64,000 bases of DNA from Apoderus coryli (taxonomy: Eukaryota > Arthropoda > Insecta > Coleoptera > Attelabidae): assembly GCA_911728435.2 (NCBI GenBank), contig OU452201.1, positions 4,526,001 through 4,590,000 of the forward strand, given 5' to 3'. The notes beneath the pieces are model-generated. The model saw only the letters and a program-made list of their open reading frames with translations, had not been told where the DNA came from and ran no database searches. Of the stretch, positions 25,350 through 34,925 are shown in pieces (the first letter of the stretch is position 1; every line of letters starts with the position of its first letter). The position numbers were made by a program, and so were the translations under genes.

Positions 25350-26720
25350 CAGGGTGTCCTATGGTGACGGCCCATTAAAATATTTCGGAGACTCTTTGAA
25401 TTGAATTTGGACAATTTTGGTATAGTATTACCGAATATGGTCTATTCAAATATCACAATACCAACCGCTTAGCACTTCCGGTTATACCGGAAGTGGATAG
25501 TGACTTTGATATTTTAAATGGAACACCCTATATATTATGACATTTTTGGATTCCACATAAGATTCTAGACATATTTCATGTATCATGTCCTATACCTAAA
25601 TCCACCCGTTTTTGACATATATCAAGATTTACGTCAAAACTGAACGTTTAGGGCTCAATAATAATCACATTTTTTTTCTTATCAAGAATTATTTAGTTAT
25701 CATTTCGCAGGCGTTTTCTCATTAAATAAGGTCTTCTTTTTCCGATACGTACGACATTTTCTGATTTATTCATACAAGATGGTCAAACAATTATACTGAA
25801 AACAATGTTATAAAAACAGTCGAAAGTCAGTTTTTTCAAATGTAACAGGTATATTTTTATAAGTTTATCTCACGTATCATTAAAAATTAAATAAGCTTTC
25901 TAATAGGTTACTGATTTCGAAAATTCATAGTTTACGAAATATCGGCAATGTAACATTTTTGAGCTTTTTCATTATTTTCGTATATTACTTTGCTAGCTGC
26001 AGCGCAAAAGTTAATTGTTGGTAATCAGTCATAATTAATCAGTCATTTTGAAAGGTAAATTGCTGAAAAACTTTATTATTTTCATGGCACACTAAATTAA
26101 TTAGTCAATATACGAGAATAGTGAAAATGCTCAAATATGTTACATTGCCGATATTTCGAAAACTATGTATTTTCGAAATCAGTAACCTATTAGAAGGATT
26201 CTTTAATTTTTAATGATACGTAAGATAAAATTATAAAAATATACCTGTTACATTTGAAAATACTGTTTTTCGACTGTTTTTATAATATCGTTTTCAGTAT
26301 AATTTTTTGACCACCCTGTATGAATAAATTAGAAAATGTCGTACGTATCGGAAAAATGAGACCTTATTCAATAAGAAAACGCCTGCAAAATGATTACTAA
26401 AGATTTCTTTATAAGAACAAAAATGTGATTATTATTGAGCCCTAAAATGTCGGTTTTGACATAAATCTTAATATACGTCAAAAACGGCTGGATTTAGGTA
26501 TAGAACATGATACATGAAACATGCCTAGAATCTTATGTGGAATCCAAAAATGTTATAATATAGAGGGTGTTCTATTTAAAATAACAAAGTCACTATCAAC
26601 TTCCGGTATAACCGGAAGTGCTAAGCGGTTGGTATTATGATATTTGAATAGACCATATTCGGTAATACATATACCAAAATTTTCCAAATTTAATTCAAAG
26701 TAGTCTCCGAAATATAAAAC
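25350..26720. mobile_element. Outer palindromic MITE split at its centre by another MITE
   Basis: The left end is TA-CAGGGTGTCCTATGGTGAC. The sequence from about 25378 inward pairs with the right part ending about 26718: TTCGGAGACTCTTTGAATT versus AATTCAAAGTAGTCTCCGAA; CGCTTAGCACTTCCGGTTAT versus ATAACCGGAAGTGCTAAGCG. The pairing runs right up to TTATTCATA / TATGAATAA, where the inner element begins. Last ~40 bases of the right end have diverged. Arms carry the palindromic CCGGTTATACCGG-like core. Pieces of this family also sit at 36711-36780 and 46405-46530. No genes inside. Confidence 0.75.
25775..26318. mobile_element. Inner MITE inserted at the palindrome centre (544 bp)
   Basis: Left end TA-CAAGATGGTCAAACAATTA (decayed from CAGGGTGG) and right end TTTTTTGACCACCCTG-TA are inverted repeats with arms of about 210 bp (for example CGATATTTCG with CGAAATATCG, TACTGATTTCGAAAA with TTTTCGAAATCAGTA). 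A 120-base centre (25987-26106) is unpaired. Its TA target is the central dinucleotide of the outer palindrome. No coding content. Confidence 0.75.
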
Positions 26721-26829
26721 CAATAATGATACAGTGTGTGAATCGCTCAAAATTAATACATATTAAAAAAGTCATCTTACTGAATAAAAAGCTCTTTCTA
26801 ACAAGTATGTTTTAGAGCTTTACGGAATC

Positions 26830-27425
26830 TAGGAAGGGATGATAACAATTTGATTTCTATTGGCAGATGGTTGTGCATTTTTTTGCGTTGTATAGAATCG
26901 AGCTTTTGATTAATTCGGAGGATGGGGCTGGCAGATGGAATGGTCTTTCAGAGATATGTGACAGGTGTTTGCGGATTAAGCAGACCGATTCCAATATGAA
27001 TAAGGAAGGTAGTAGTATTTTAAATTTTCTGAAGAAGTCCGGGCAATGGGCTCTATAGCTCAATCTCAGAGAGTATCGAATAGCTCTTTTTTGAAATCTA
27101 AAAATACGCCCAAATTGCGTTGCACAGCATGTACCCCAGAATGGGAGAGCATTTCGAAGATGGGAATCGAAAAGTGAAAAGTAGACTGTTATGGACGTTG
27201 ACAAGTTAAGTTCTATGGAAAATGATCTTAACGCAAAACAGGCAGAGCTTAATTTTTTTGATAAGGCATCGATATTCAATTTCCACTTCAGGGAGCTGTC
27301 GACAACAAGGTCCAGAAACCTCACAAAAGAAACGACGTCAATAGTGGTATTATTAAGTGCAAAAGACTGCAGCGCACCTTTATATTACACAACTTCAACA
27401 TTTGCACCAAGCACTAATCGGGTAA
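26830..27425 (-). pseudogene. LINE reverse transcriptase C-terminal fragment
   Basis: A 155-codon open frame (27324 to 26857) reads FLDLVVDSSLKWKLNIDAL, then ITVYFSLFDSHLRNALPFWG, then FRFQKRAIRYSLRL. These are the 'FLG..D..L.W..H' thumb block, the 'Y..L..S.L.YG...WG' block and the 'QKRA.R' block typical of Jockey/CR1-like non-LTR polyproteins after the RT palm. The frame upstream (to 27425) is interrupted by a stop. No palm motifs and no 3' tail are seen, so it is a truncated dead copy. Confidence 0.7.
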
Positions 27426-29039
27426 ATCAACTGATAACTTTTTTTTAAGTAATTGTTGTAATCTAATATTTTAACATTTAAACCCCTGATTTTATCTAAA
27501 CAAAGAAATCCAAACAAGAGTCTTTCTTGATGATTTTGTAAATTATCTGCTCCTATGTTTGTTTCTGAATTTAACGGCTTCTTAAACAAAGCACATAGGT
27601 GAGTATCTACCTATCTAATAACAAGTTCAAAAATAACTAATGTTAAAACACCGAAGAGTTTTGTGTAAACAAACCATAAATATAATAGTTAATAGAAGAT
27701 TTGAGGAAATATTTGAAGAACAACTTAGCAATATGCTAAAATTAAACATGAAAACTTTTTTAAAAGTCCCGGTTAAGGTTGGGCCGCTTTACAGTATTAT
27801 TACTATGGGAAAATTGTGATTGAATAGTTCATAATATTCAGTTTTTAACCCCTTATAGAACGCGGCTTGTTATACAGAAAACATCTTTTGATTGACTTGA
27901 AGAAAAGGTTTCGCCGCCAAATCAAAGGCCACCGATAATAAAACAGGTGGTATACTATTTCCAATGTTATTAATTTTAATATAATAAACTGAAATTCAAT
28001 AAAAACAATATTGTTACAAAACAATCAGAGGATATAAAACTACCGAATTCAAAGGATTTATTCAAAAGGATAGAGAGCGGTCAATTAATATTTTACTGAA
28101 AATATTCATTTAATTTCTTACTAAGTAAAATAATACTTTGACGGCATCAAGTACATAATACAGTTTTATAGACAGTTTAAAAATTAAATATATAAATATC
28201 TTTTGATCTCTTGGATTCAAAATTCATTGTGCGCCCCAGAGTCTTTAAATCCTTGAAGTACCACATCGCCTGAAACTTAAACATTTCGTGATTGCGGATT
28301 TAATTTTAATTAGGATGATTTTGGTAAAGAATTTGCTGAAGGAACTGGTGTGGAAAGACGAAGACACAACAAACAAGGCCTTGGGTTGTTGCAGTTAGCT
28401 TTTCGAATTATTTAAGCCCCTTTTTGACAAGGATAAGCGGGAGTAGTTTTTACTTTTTGAAAAAAATCATACTATAGAAAAACATTAAATTATATCAGCT
28501 AGTTAAAATAAACTTTGCCTTAGTAGAGTTTAGCTTAATTAAAATATTTAGGGTAAAAAGTAATCTAACTTAAAAATGTCAAAAACTATAATGTAACTAA
28601 GCAGAAAATGAAGAACAACAAACAGAATTAAATCGTTAAAAATGGGTGAAAGAATGCGTCGCCCGTCGCCACATCTTGTTGGGCAACACACAACACAACC
28701 AAACCACATTGCATGGGAAAAAATCCGTGTAAAACAATATTAGATACGATTATAATGGTCGGCTAAAGTCTTTCTTTCGTGCTTTTTCTTTTATTTTTTA
28801 AATAAAACATTCTTTTACAGATGACTATGTCTGATAATAAAATATATACATATTATTATACAAAAGTAATATAGAATGGTTGTGGAAAAAGGATATACCA
28901 CAGTGACGTGCAGAAATTTGCTTTGAGCGATTTTGTATGGACGCATTTTCTATTTGCCCGCACTTTCAAACAAGCGAAAACCAAAAACGTTAGGATTTCT
29001 ATAAAATGAATTTGTGTTCGTTAATATAAATGAAATATA
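27426..29039. other. Non-coding stretch
   Basis: AT-rich, no exon, RNA gene or repeat boundary that I can support. Confidence 0.4.
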
Positions 29040-29357
29040 GTTTTGTGGCATAGCGGACAAAATGACTGGTTTTACCCACACAAGGGATTTTGTTTAATTT
29101 AGCAGGGCTCTTATTATGAGCTTGTCAGAGTACCATAGTCGTTGCCCATCTACAATATCGGCCTGCATTTAATCACAATGAGATATACAACAGTAGATAT
29201 ATGTAAACTAGTACCATCTACATACACATAGTAATGCATATCCCACCATAAAGAGGCCGATCAAATCCAATGTCTGATTCTACTGAATTAGACTGTGGCC
29301 CTGTTAAATTAAACAAAATCCCTTGTGTAGGTTTTGTCCCCTATATGCCACGAAATT
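29040..29357. mobile_element. Short MITE with GTGGCATAG-type inverted ends
   Basis: TTTTGTGGCATAGCGGACAA followed by ACACAAGGGATTTTGTTTAA at the left is mirrored at the right by TTAAACAAAATCCCTTGTGT and CCCCTATATGCCACGAAA. Arms are about 70 bp with several differences. A solo left end of the same family is present at 45876-45945 (TTTTGTGGCATAGCGGACAA, CACAAGGGACTTTG). Confidence 0.65.
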
Positions 29358-30054
29358 CTTTTTCGTTAGGATTTTTGTTGATTTCTTATTTAAATAATGG
29401 GAAGCTATTTGATCAGTCCCTAAATGCAAAGATATAACAGATGGCTCATTATATTGGTAACTAGATGTCGTTATATTTTTTTAAAAATAATTTTGTTGTT
29501 ATATTTGTTAAAAATCTTTTAAACAAATATAATTTTGATTATTTGATAATTATAGCTTATTGACAATTTTAGAAAAAATAGTTGTAGGAAAAGCACATTA
29601 GCGGACTCCTATGGTTGTTGGTCTCGGCTAGCGCCTCGCCCATCAAATTCCATAGTTGTCCGGGAAAGTATTCCTTACTAAGTACCTACAAAATATATTA
29701 TTTAATATGAGTTAACAGTCCAGTGGACAACAATGTTAATTAAAAGTAAACAGTAGTATCGTTAATGTACGGTGATATTTTGAATTTCCCGCTTGACATA
29801 CTTCATATGTCACTAGTGTCAAACAACACTAATGTCAGATAGAGATAGAAGTCATTCTCTCATGGCGTTGCTATTTTTTTAACCATATTAAAACTGTTAA
29901 ATATTAGCTTCCGCTGTTTTTTTGAAGACCAACCTACATTAATTTGTTACGGCTTCGACGGTGTATACCCTTGTCATCAAAAAACTGAATTTAAATTATG
30001 TTTGAATGGTTGATTTTAGGTCGTACAAAGAAAACACAAATATTATCACTTTAA

Positions 30055-30093
30055 AAACGTTTCGACTTTTATAAAGTCATCCTCAGGACGAGG
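30055..30093 (-). ncRNA. Hammerhead-like structured motif, copy 4
   Basis: On the minus strand: TCCTGAGGAT, a perfect 6-bp stem GACTTT - ATA - AAAGTC, then GAAACGTTTTT. The stem sequence is unrelated to other copies but still pairs, the hallmark of a conserved RNA fold. No neighbouring coding sequence. Confidence 0.45.
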
Positions 30094-30359
30094 CATATAA
30101 TGTTTTTTGTGTCGTAAAACTAAATAAAACCTGGGAGTATTTTTTAAATAGAATAAAGCCAGTCCACAAATTGATTTACATGTTATGCTTTACTCTGTTC
30201 CAAATATATATGACTCACCCTGCATATGTGAATTATCTATCATACGTAATTAATTAATTAAAAGTATTGTGAACGCGCTAAAAAATTTTTTGAGATAAAG
30301 CCGGATATAACCCTTTTGAAGTCACTAGAGACGATTAAGACCATTTCTAGATGGAAGTC

Positions 30360-30422
30360 TGTATGTAGTCTTCCACGATAGCGCCTAAACGCGTCAACCA
30401 ACTGAGCTAAATTTTGGTATAT
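30360..30422 (-). tRNA. tRNA 5'-half-like sequence
   Basis: Read on the minus strand, TTAGCTCAGTTGGTTGACGC is an excellent A-box / D-arm match, followed by GCGCTATCGTGGAAGAC, but no B box or T arm follows. It is a truncated tRNA-derived repeat, not a functional tRNA. Confidence 0.35.
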
Positions 30423-30575
30423 GATTTTGGGCTAGGCCTAGGATGAACTAATTACTAGGTTACTTTTGATATTTGCCTCTATAATTCTCGAGAAAATTGC
30501 GTTTAAAATTGCACCACTTTGATAGGTGAAACCTATAACTCTTAATATAGAATATAATAAAGTAATTTTATAAGG

Positions 30576-30648
30576 GTTTTTGGGGTTATAGATAGAACGT
30601 CTGCTTTGCATGCGGAAGGTTCTGGGTTCGAATCCCAGCTCTGGCAGT
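30576..30648 (+). tRNA. tRNA-Ala(UGC)-like pseudogene
   Basis: The anticodon arm is intact (TCTGC - TTTGCAT - GCGGA, anticodon TGC) and so is the T arm (CTGGG - TTCGAAT - CCCAG). A pol III terminator-like T-run follows at once. The 5' half is decayed: GGGGTTATAGATAGAACG lacks a normal D arm and does not pair with the 3' acceptor strand CTCTGGC. Most likely a tRNA-Ala pseudogene or SINE head. Confidence 0.5.
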
Positions 30649-31254
30649 TTTTTTTTTTATTTTAATAATGATTATTAAAATTCTGTTTCGTTACGCAGGT
30701 CATATTATATTTCAGATTATATTATATCTTGTTGGGAAGGTTTTTTTTATGATACCGTAATATATTGTTCAGGATGGCCAACTGAAAAAATATTCGCAGA
30801 AGTTCATTAATAAAACGAAAGAAACTTGAATTAAATAATTACAAAGTCGTAATTATATATCTACATATTATTGGCCAAATAATGCAATTAAATATTATAT
30901 CATATACCTACTCATTATATCATAACTTGAAAAACTAAAGAAGTCAATAACATTGAGAAATGTATACCTCCCAAAATTTAATAGCCGTCTTATTATTATC
31001 CACATATTCACCACAGCGGCATTTATTTTATTACTTAATGTTTTTTAACCGTCGGTCGGTCGCACGTCGATCACAAATCTGACTTAGGCGCTAATTTGAT
31101 GGCAATATGTTACGATCCCTTTTTTTCATGGGTATATTTTGTTGTATTTTGATCTTGTATTTATTGAACAATTTTTTTTTACAGTTTTTTCTTTTTCTTG
31201 TGATGTAAGGTTCTTTATAACATTTAATTTTTTCTCATATTTTTTTTAATTTCT

Positions 31255-31298
31255 TGTCATGCACAACATTTCGGCTTATTCGCCTTCTTCAGGTGCAT
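31255..31298 (-). ncRNA. Hammerhead-like structured motif, copy 5
   Basis: Minus strand: CACCTGAAGAA, stem GGC - GAATAA - GCC, then GAAATGTTGTGCATGAC. It keeps the CTGA..A / GAAA frame but with GAAAT in place of GAAAC. A degenerate or variant copy. Confidence 0.35.
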
Positions 31299-32017
31299 TT
31301 TTTCTTACCAACATCCCATTTATATTTACGTGGATTGATCAATAATTTGGTATATGGTATTTTTGTTTGAATTCAAACCAGAAAAAGAAAAAACTGTAAA
31401 TAAATTCGAAAATAGACTTAAGATTACATAATTTAAGAATTATAATGTATTTCGCTAGACAATATTGCACATTTTTAATACACAATACAAAGGCGTGACC
31501 TGCGATCACTCATTACCCCCCATGTCAATAATAATTTATGAAATTGATTTGAAATAGAAAAAAAAATTGATAAAACTAATCTTCAACAAATATATTAATA
31601 CTATATTTATGTAATATTTACAGAGTTATTTAAATTGAGCTTTTATCTGTGAGGTGGGCTACTAATGGTATACAAAATTTACTTTCGGCACCTTTTTCAA
31701 ATTATGTCATAATGTGGTAGTACTATGTGAATCAAAGCATTAAATAATTCTATGCTATATGAACCAAGAATGCCGAATGGATGTCAATTGACTCGCATCA
31801 TATACATCAGCAGTCCATCTGAGTATATAGTGTATTAATAATAGTATTAAATAAATTGGCAAATATTGTTATAAGAAAGTTTTAAAAATAAATTAATTTT
31901 TTTATCAAGAAATGAGCTCTTTCAAATTTCAATTTAAAAATATTACGATAACGTCACATGACACTTTTGTATGTCAACATTTGCGCATTACAAACACATA
32001 AATCTTATATTATATAT

Positions 32018-32203
32018 ATATAAATAAACAAACAAAGATATTCAACTAAGTTGACAGAGTATAGTATATCACCGATATACAAAGAAAAATGAAATAAACT
32101 AACTTGTACGAATCAAAAAAATCTCGTGACACAAGCTGGATTTGAACCAACATCTCCCAATTGCCGGTCAGGTGTTTTAACCAATTAAACTATCGTGGCA
32201 CAT
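32018..32203 (-). repeat. tRNA-derived SINE, copy 1
   Basis: On the minus strand the head reads GTGCCACGATAGTTTAATTGG (A box) ... GTTGGTTCAAATCC (B box) ... GTGTCACGAG, a complete pol III promoter. It is followed by a roughly 100-base tRNA-unrelated body and a tail of TTTG/TTTA units. The segment matches 32345-32530 base for base by eye. Confidence 0.65.
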
Positions 32204-32344
32204 GAATGAAACTTCTTTAATTCGTACATGCCTTGCTTCCTATGTGCTGTGCTACGCCTCGACCTTTTAATTCAAAGGTAACATAGACTACACACGGCCA
32301 TAATGCAATGTTATTTCTCTTTTGCTCATCGCAAATAAATATAA

Positions 32345-32530
32345 ATATAAATAAACAAACAAAGATATTCAACTAAGTTGACAGAGTATAGTATATCACC
32401 GATATACAAAGAAAAATGAAATAAACTAACTTGTACGAATCAAAAAAATCTCGTGACACAAGCTGGATTTGAACCAACATCTCCCAATTGCCGGTCAGGT
32501 GTTTTAACCAATTAAACTATCGTGGCACAT
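32345..32530 (-). repeat. tRNA-derived SINE, copy 2 (identical direct repeat)
   Basis: A 186-base direct repeat of 32018-32203 at an offset of 327 bp, with no difference seen. The head (A and B boxes) abuts the truncated Penelope-like fragment at 32531. The 141 bp between copies (32204-32344) contain no gene. Either two insertions or, more simply, a recent tandem duplication of a 327-bp unit. Confidence 0.65.
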
Positions 32531-32999
32531 TCATGTGAACTTTCTACCTGTTTGGCCTACATAACAACAATTGCAATTGGCCCCTGAACATGTTAGTTTG
32601 TATACGCCGGATTTTTCCGAGACCGTAGTCTTGTCTTTAGAGTTTGCTAGAAAGGATCACAATTTGTGGGTGGTTCTAAAAGAAATTTGGATATTAAAGT
32701 TTTTCTGTAGGTATCTTTGAATTTTATAAGATATATCACCTATAAATGGAAATGAAAAGTATACTTGGGGTCCGGTTTGATTGGGAGTATATAGGGGTCT
32801 GTTAAGATGTTTTCGTAAGTGTTTAAAATAAATTTTATTAATAGATTGAGATGGAAAGTTGTTATTTTTGGCTAGAGATTTAATATAGGTAAGTTCTCTG
32901 TTGAAATTATCTTCGCTGAGTGGTATGGAGAACAGTCTATGGAAAAAATTGTGGAAGGAGGCGAATTTTTGTGAGTATGGATGGTTAGAGTCATAGGGA
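32531..32999 (-). pseudogene. Penelope-like element: RT tail and start of GIY-YIG domain
   Basis: Minus-strand reading from 32999: IPYDSNHPYSQKFASFHNFF, then HRLFSIPLSEDNFNREL, then YFSFPFIGDISYKI, which are characteristic of the reverse transcriptase C-terminal part and linker of Penelope-like elements. It continues (with a frame change) into KTTVSEKSGVYKLTC and CCYVGQTGRKF, the start of the GIY-YIG endonuclease domain. It is cut at about 32542, where SINE-flank sequence begins. Palm catalytic motifs are absent because the copy begins only at 32999. Confidence 0.75.
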
Positions 33000-33002
33000 A
33001 TG

Positions 33003-33389
33003 ATGGAATCGGAAAAATCCGGCGTATACAAACTAACATGTTCAGGGGCCAATTGCAATTGTTGTTATGTAGGCCAAACAGGTAGAAAGTTCTCTGTAAG
33101 AGTCTCCGAACATATTAAAATAATCGAGAAAAATAAAAACATAAATGTCCCAACACATAATACCGCATCCGCCTTTTCTGATCATATTCTGAATACTAAA
33201 CACCCATTTAATATAGACATAGATTTTAAGGCTCTCCACATCTGCAACAAGGGAACGAGATTGAACATTTTGGAAATTCTGGAGATATACAAAGCCGTAA
33301 AAGATGGGAACCAGATTTGCTTGAATGATCAAATTAATTTTGATTCTTTTGATTTTTTTAACTCTTTACTCTTCCTGAATTCTTATTAG
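33003..33389 (+). CDS. Penelope-like element GIY-YIG endonuclease domain (partial)
   Basis: The open frame encodes about 129 residues starting ESEKSGVYKLTCSGANC. The GIY-YIG signature appears as GVY - CYVGQTGR, followed by FSVRVSEHIKII (catalytic Arg and the following His), and FSDHILNTKHPFN. In Penelope-like retroelements this domain nicks the target and sits after the RT on the same polyprotein. Here the RT is absent on this strand: the copy begins exactly where the minus-strand fragment begins, giving a head-to-head inversion. The stop at 33387-33389 and a following 3' region with a structured motif and A-rich tract look like the true element end. The frame is intact but a partial protein. 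Confidence 0.75.
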   Translation: MESEKSGVYKLTCSGANCNCCYVGQTGRKFSVRVSEHIKIIEKNKNINVPTHNTASAFSDHILNTKHPFNIDIDFKALHICNKGTRLNILEILEIYKAVKDGNQICLNDQINFDSFDFFNSLLFLNSY

Positions 33390-33900
33390 AGTTCTGCTTT
33401 TAAATATTTCCTTCGCAATATTTTAATACAACACCTACTTGTGTGCAAATTGGTATTGTCAATAAGAATACGAGTATCTATTAAACTTTGCTACACCGTT
33501 TTTTTCTCTAATCCCTTATCTTTGTATAGATATCGCTAAATGTATTTGTTGAAAATAAGAAAAATTATTGTGCATTTCATTCAGAATATTATTTTAAATA
33601 TATGTGTCTTGTGTGTGTCCGTTTATAGTCATTTTAACTATGATTTTTTATATTGAACACCTTAATAAAGGAGAATGATAATGTTGATACACTGGGTAGG
33701 TCAACTATTATATTACACAACTCGACACTTTGTAATATCTTTTGTTTGTACTAATTGTAGGTTAACATTGATGATGGGGATCTAGATCCTCGAAACATGT
33801 ATGTTGTATTTTAAATATATTTTACAAATAAAAAAAAGAAAAAAAAAAAAAAAGAAAAAAAAAAGAGAAAAAAAAAAAGAAAAAAAAAATTTGTGGAGGT
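33390..33900 (+). mobile_element. 3' region of the Penelope-like element
   Basis: Non-coding sequence running from the GIY-YIG stop to the A/AG-rich tract at 33829-33889 and the word TGTGGAGGTGACG. It holds the hammerhead-like motif at 33766-33805. A second copy of the last part (motif plus TGTGGAGGATCGAC) is at 9541-9630. Confidence 0.55.
33766..33805 (+). ncRNA. Hammerhead-like structured motif, copy 6 (in Penelope 3' region)
   Basis: ACATTGATGATGG, stem GGATC - TA - GATCC, then TCGAAACATGTATGTTG. The bases after GAA (ACAT - GT - ATGT) can form a very short stem III, as in the minimal hammerheads of Penelope-like elements, leaving T as the base at the expected cleavage position. C of CTGATGA is replaced by T, so activity is uncertain. 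Confidence 0.5.
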
Positions 33901-33986
33901 GACGATTGTGTTTGCTTTGTATTAACTTAGCACTCCACTGAGAGTATGGACTACTTCTTCAAATCAAATATATATATATATATATA
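33829..33986 (+). repeat. A/AG-rich tract and (AT)n microsatellite
   Basis: About 60 bases of A runs interrupted by single G (33829-33889), likely the decayed tail of the Penelope-like copy, and an (AT)10 run at 33967-33986. Confidence 0.7.
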
Positions 33987-34197
33987 CTCTAGAATGATAA
34001 TCCCGTAGTACAAAAATGTAACCAAAAGTGTAGAGCTGTCCATAATGCGCATGATCACCAGTAACTTATTTTTCAACAGGACCGGCTTTGATTAAATGTA
34101 ATATTGCTGTTATAGGTATATTTAAAATTAAATTTTACCATTTGGTAATTCAAATAAAAAAATGGAATAAAGGAATTTAAGAAATAAAAAATTACAT

Positions 34198-34310
34198 TAA
34201 ATATCTAAATCCTTTATTGTCTAACAGGTATAACCCAATAATAATAAATCTAAGCAGAAACGAGAAATAAGTAAAAATTCTAATACTGGAAAATATCGTA
34301 AGGACTTGAG
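34198..34310 (-). mobile_element. 5'-truncated LINE 3' end, copy 1
   Basis: On the minus strand the segment ends CCTGTTAGACAATAAAG followed by an AT-rich tail. The same terminal word is found at the end of the LINE at 50574 (CCTGTTAGACATTAAAG) and at 58868. It lacks coding sequence. The conserved terminal word is probably the 3' UTR element recognised by the LINE reverse transcriptase. Confidence 0.55.
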
Positions 34311-34359
34311 CATTCTAATTATTTATTTTATTATTATATAATATTTGTTTGTTTATACA

Positions 34360-34925
34360 ACCACCTTAGGCCTCTTACCTCTCCACAGCCTTCAAAGAAG
34401 GGGTGCAAGAAACAGTGACTTCACGAATATTTTCCGTGTCTATGTAAACCACTTCCATATCATCCGTACTACTCGCAATAGTATTTTGTGACAAAACATG
34501 GTTGGTAGAACTTTTATTCTCAGCAATTTCATGGAGGATTCTATAATTAAGTATATTCCAGTTTAACAACAGAATTCAAACGAACTTTGTATACCTACAC
34601 AACGTAGGAAATATATTCTTGACATACATATCATGCATTTTTGACAGACTGCTTTTAAGTAAACAGTGTCTTGATATCAAACGATTAAGAATTTAACTTC
34701 CACTCTCATTTACATAATCTCTTCTTTTCAACAAAAGTTTGGGAACTGCATCGGGTACGAGTGTGATCCTCTTGCCGTCTTCTCTACAAATGATATCTTC
34801 TGCAGCGAAATGCTTACTGTATATGACATTCCCATCACATACATTTTCTGTGCTAGGATCCCAATGCCCGCATCCAAACATCATGTCTTTTTTTTGTCAA
34901 GCTAAAAATGAGTATCATGTCAATG
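34360..34925 (-). pseudogene. Decayed THAP-domain gene or transposase exon
   Basis: After a possible acceptor (CATTTTTAG near 34920) the minus strand reads LTKKRHDVWMRALGS, hits a stop, and in the next frame continues PSTENVCDGNVIYSKHF, then GKRITLVPDAVPKLLL. This is the second half of a THAP zinc finger (invariant Trp, 'C/Y-S-K-H-F', and the AVP box). Its third Cys is replaced by Tyr, and one frameshift separates the blocks. A further minus frame (34569 to 34360) ends SCTPSLKAVERGKRPKVVV and may be a last exon. THAP fingers are DNA-binding domains of P-element and Kolobok transposases and of derived host proteins; which applies here is unclear. Confidence 0.5.

Noticed and set aside
30576..30648. 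Functional tRNA-Ala gene
   Set aside because: Anticodon and T arms are good, but the D arm and acceptor stem do not form.
32018..32530. CRISPR-like repeat pair
   Set aside because: Repeat unit is a 186-bp tRNA-derived SINE, only two copies, in eukaryotic DNA.
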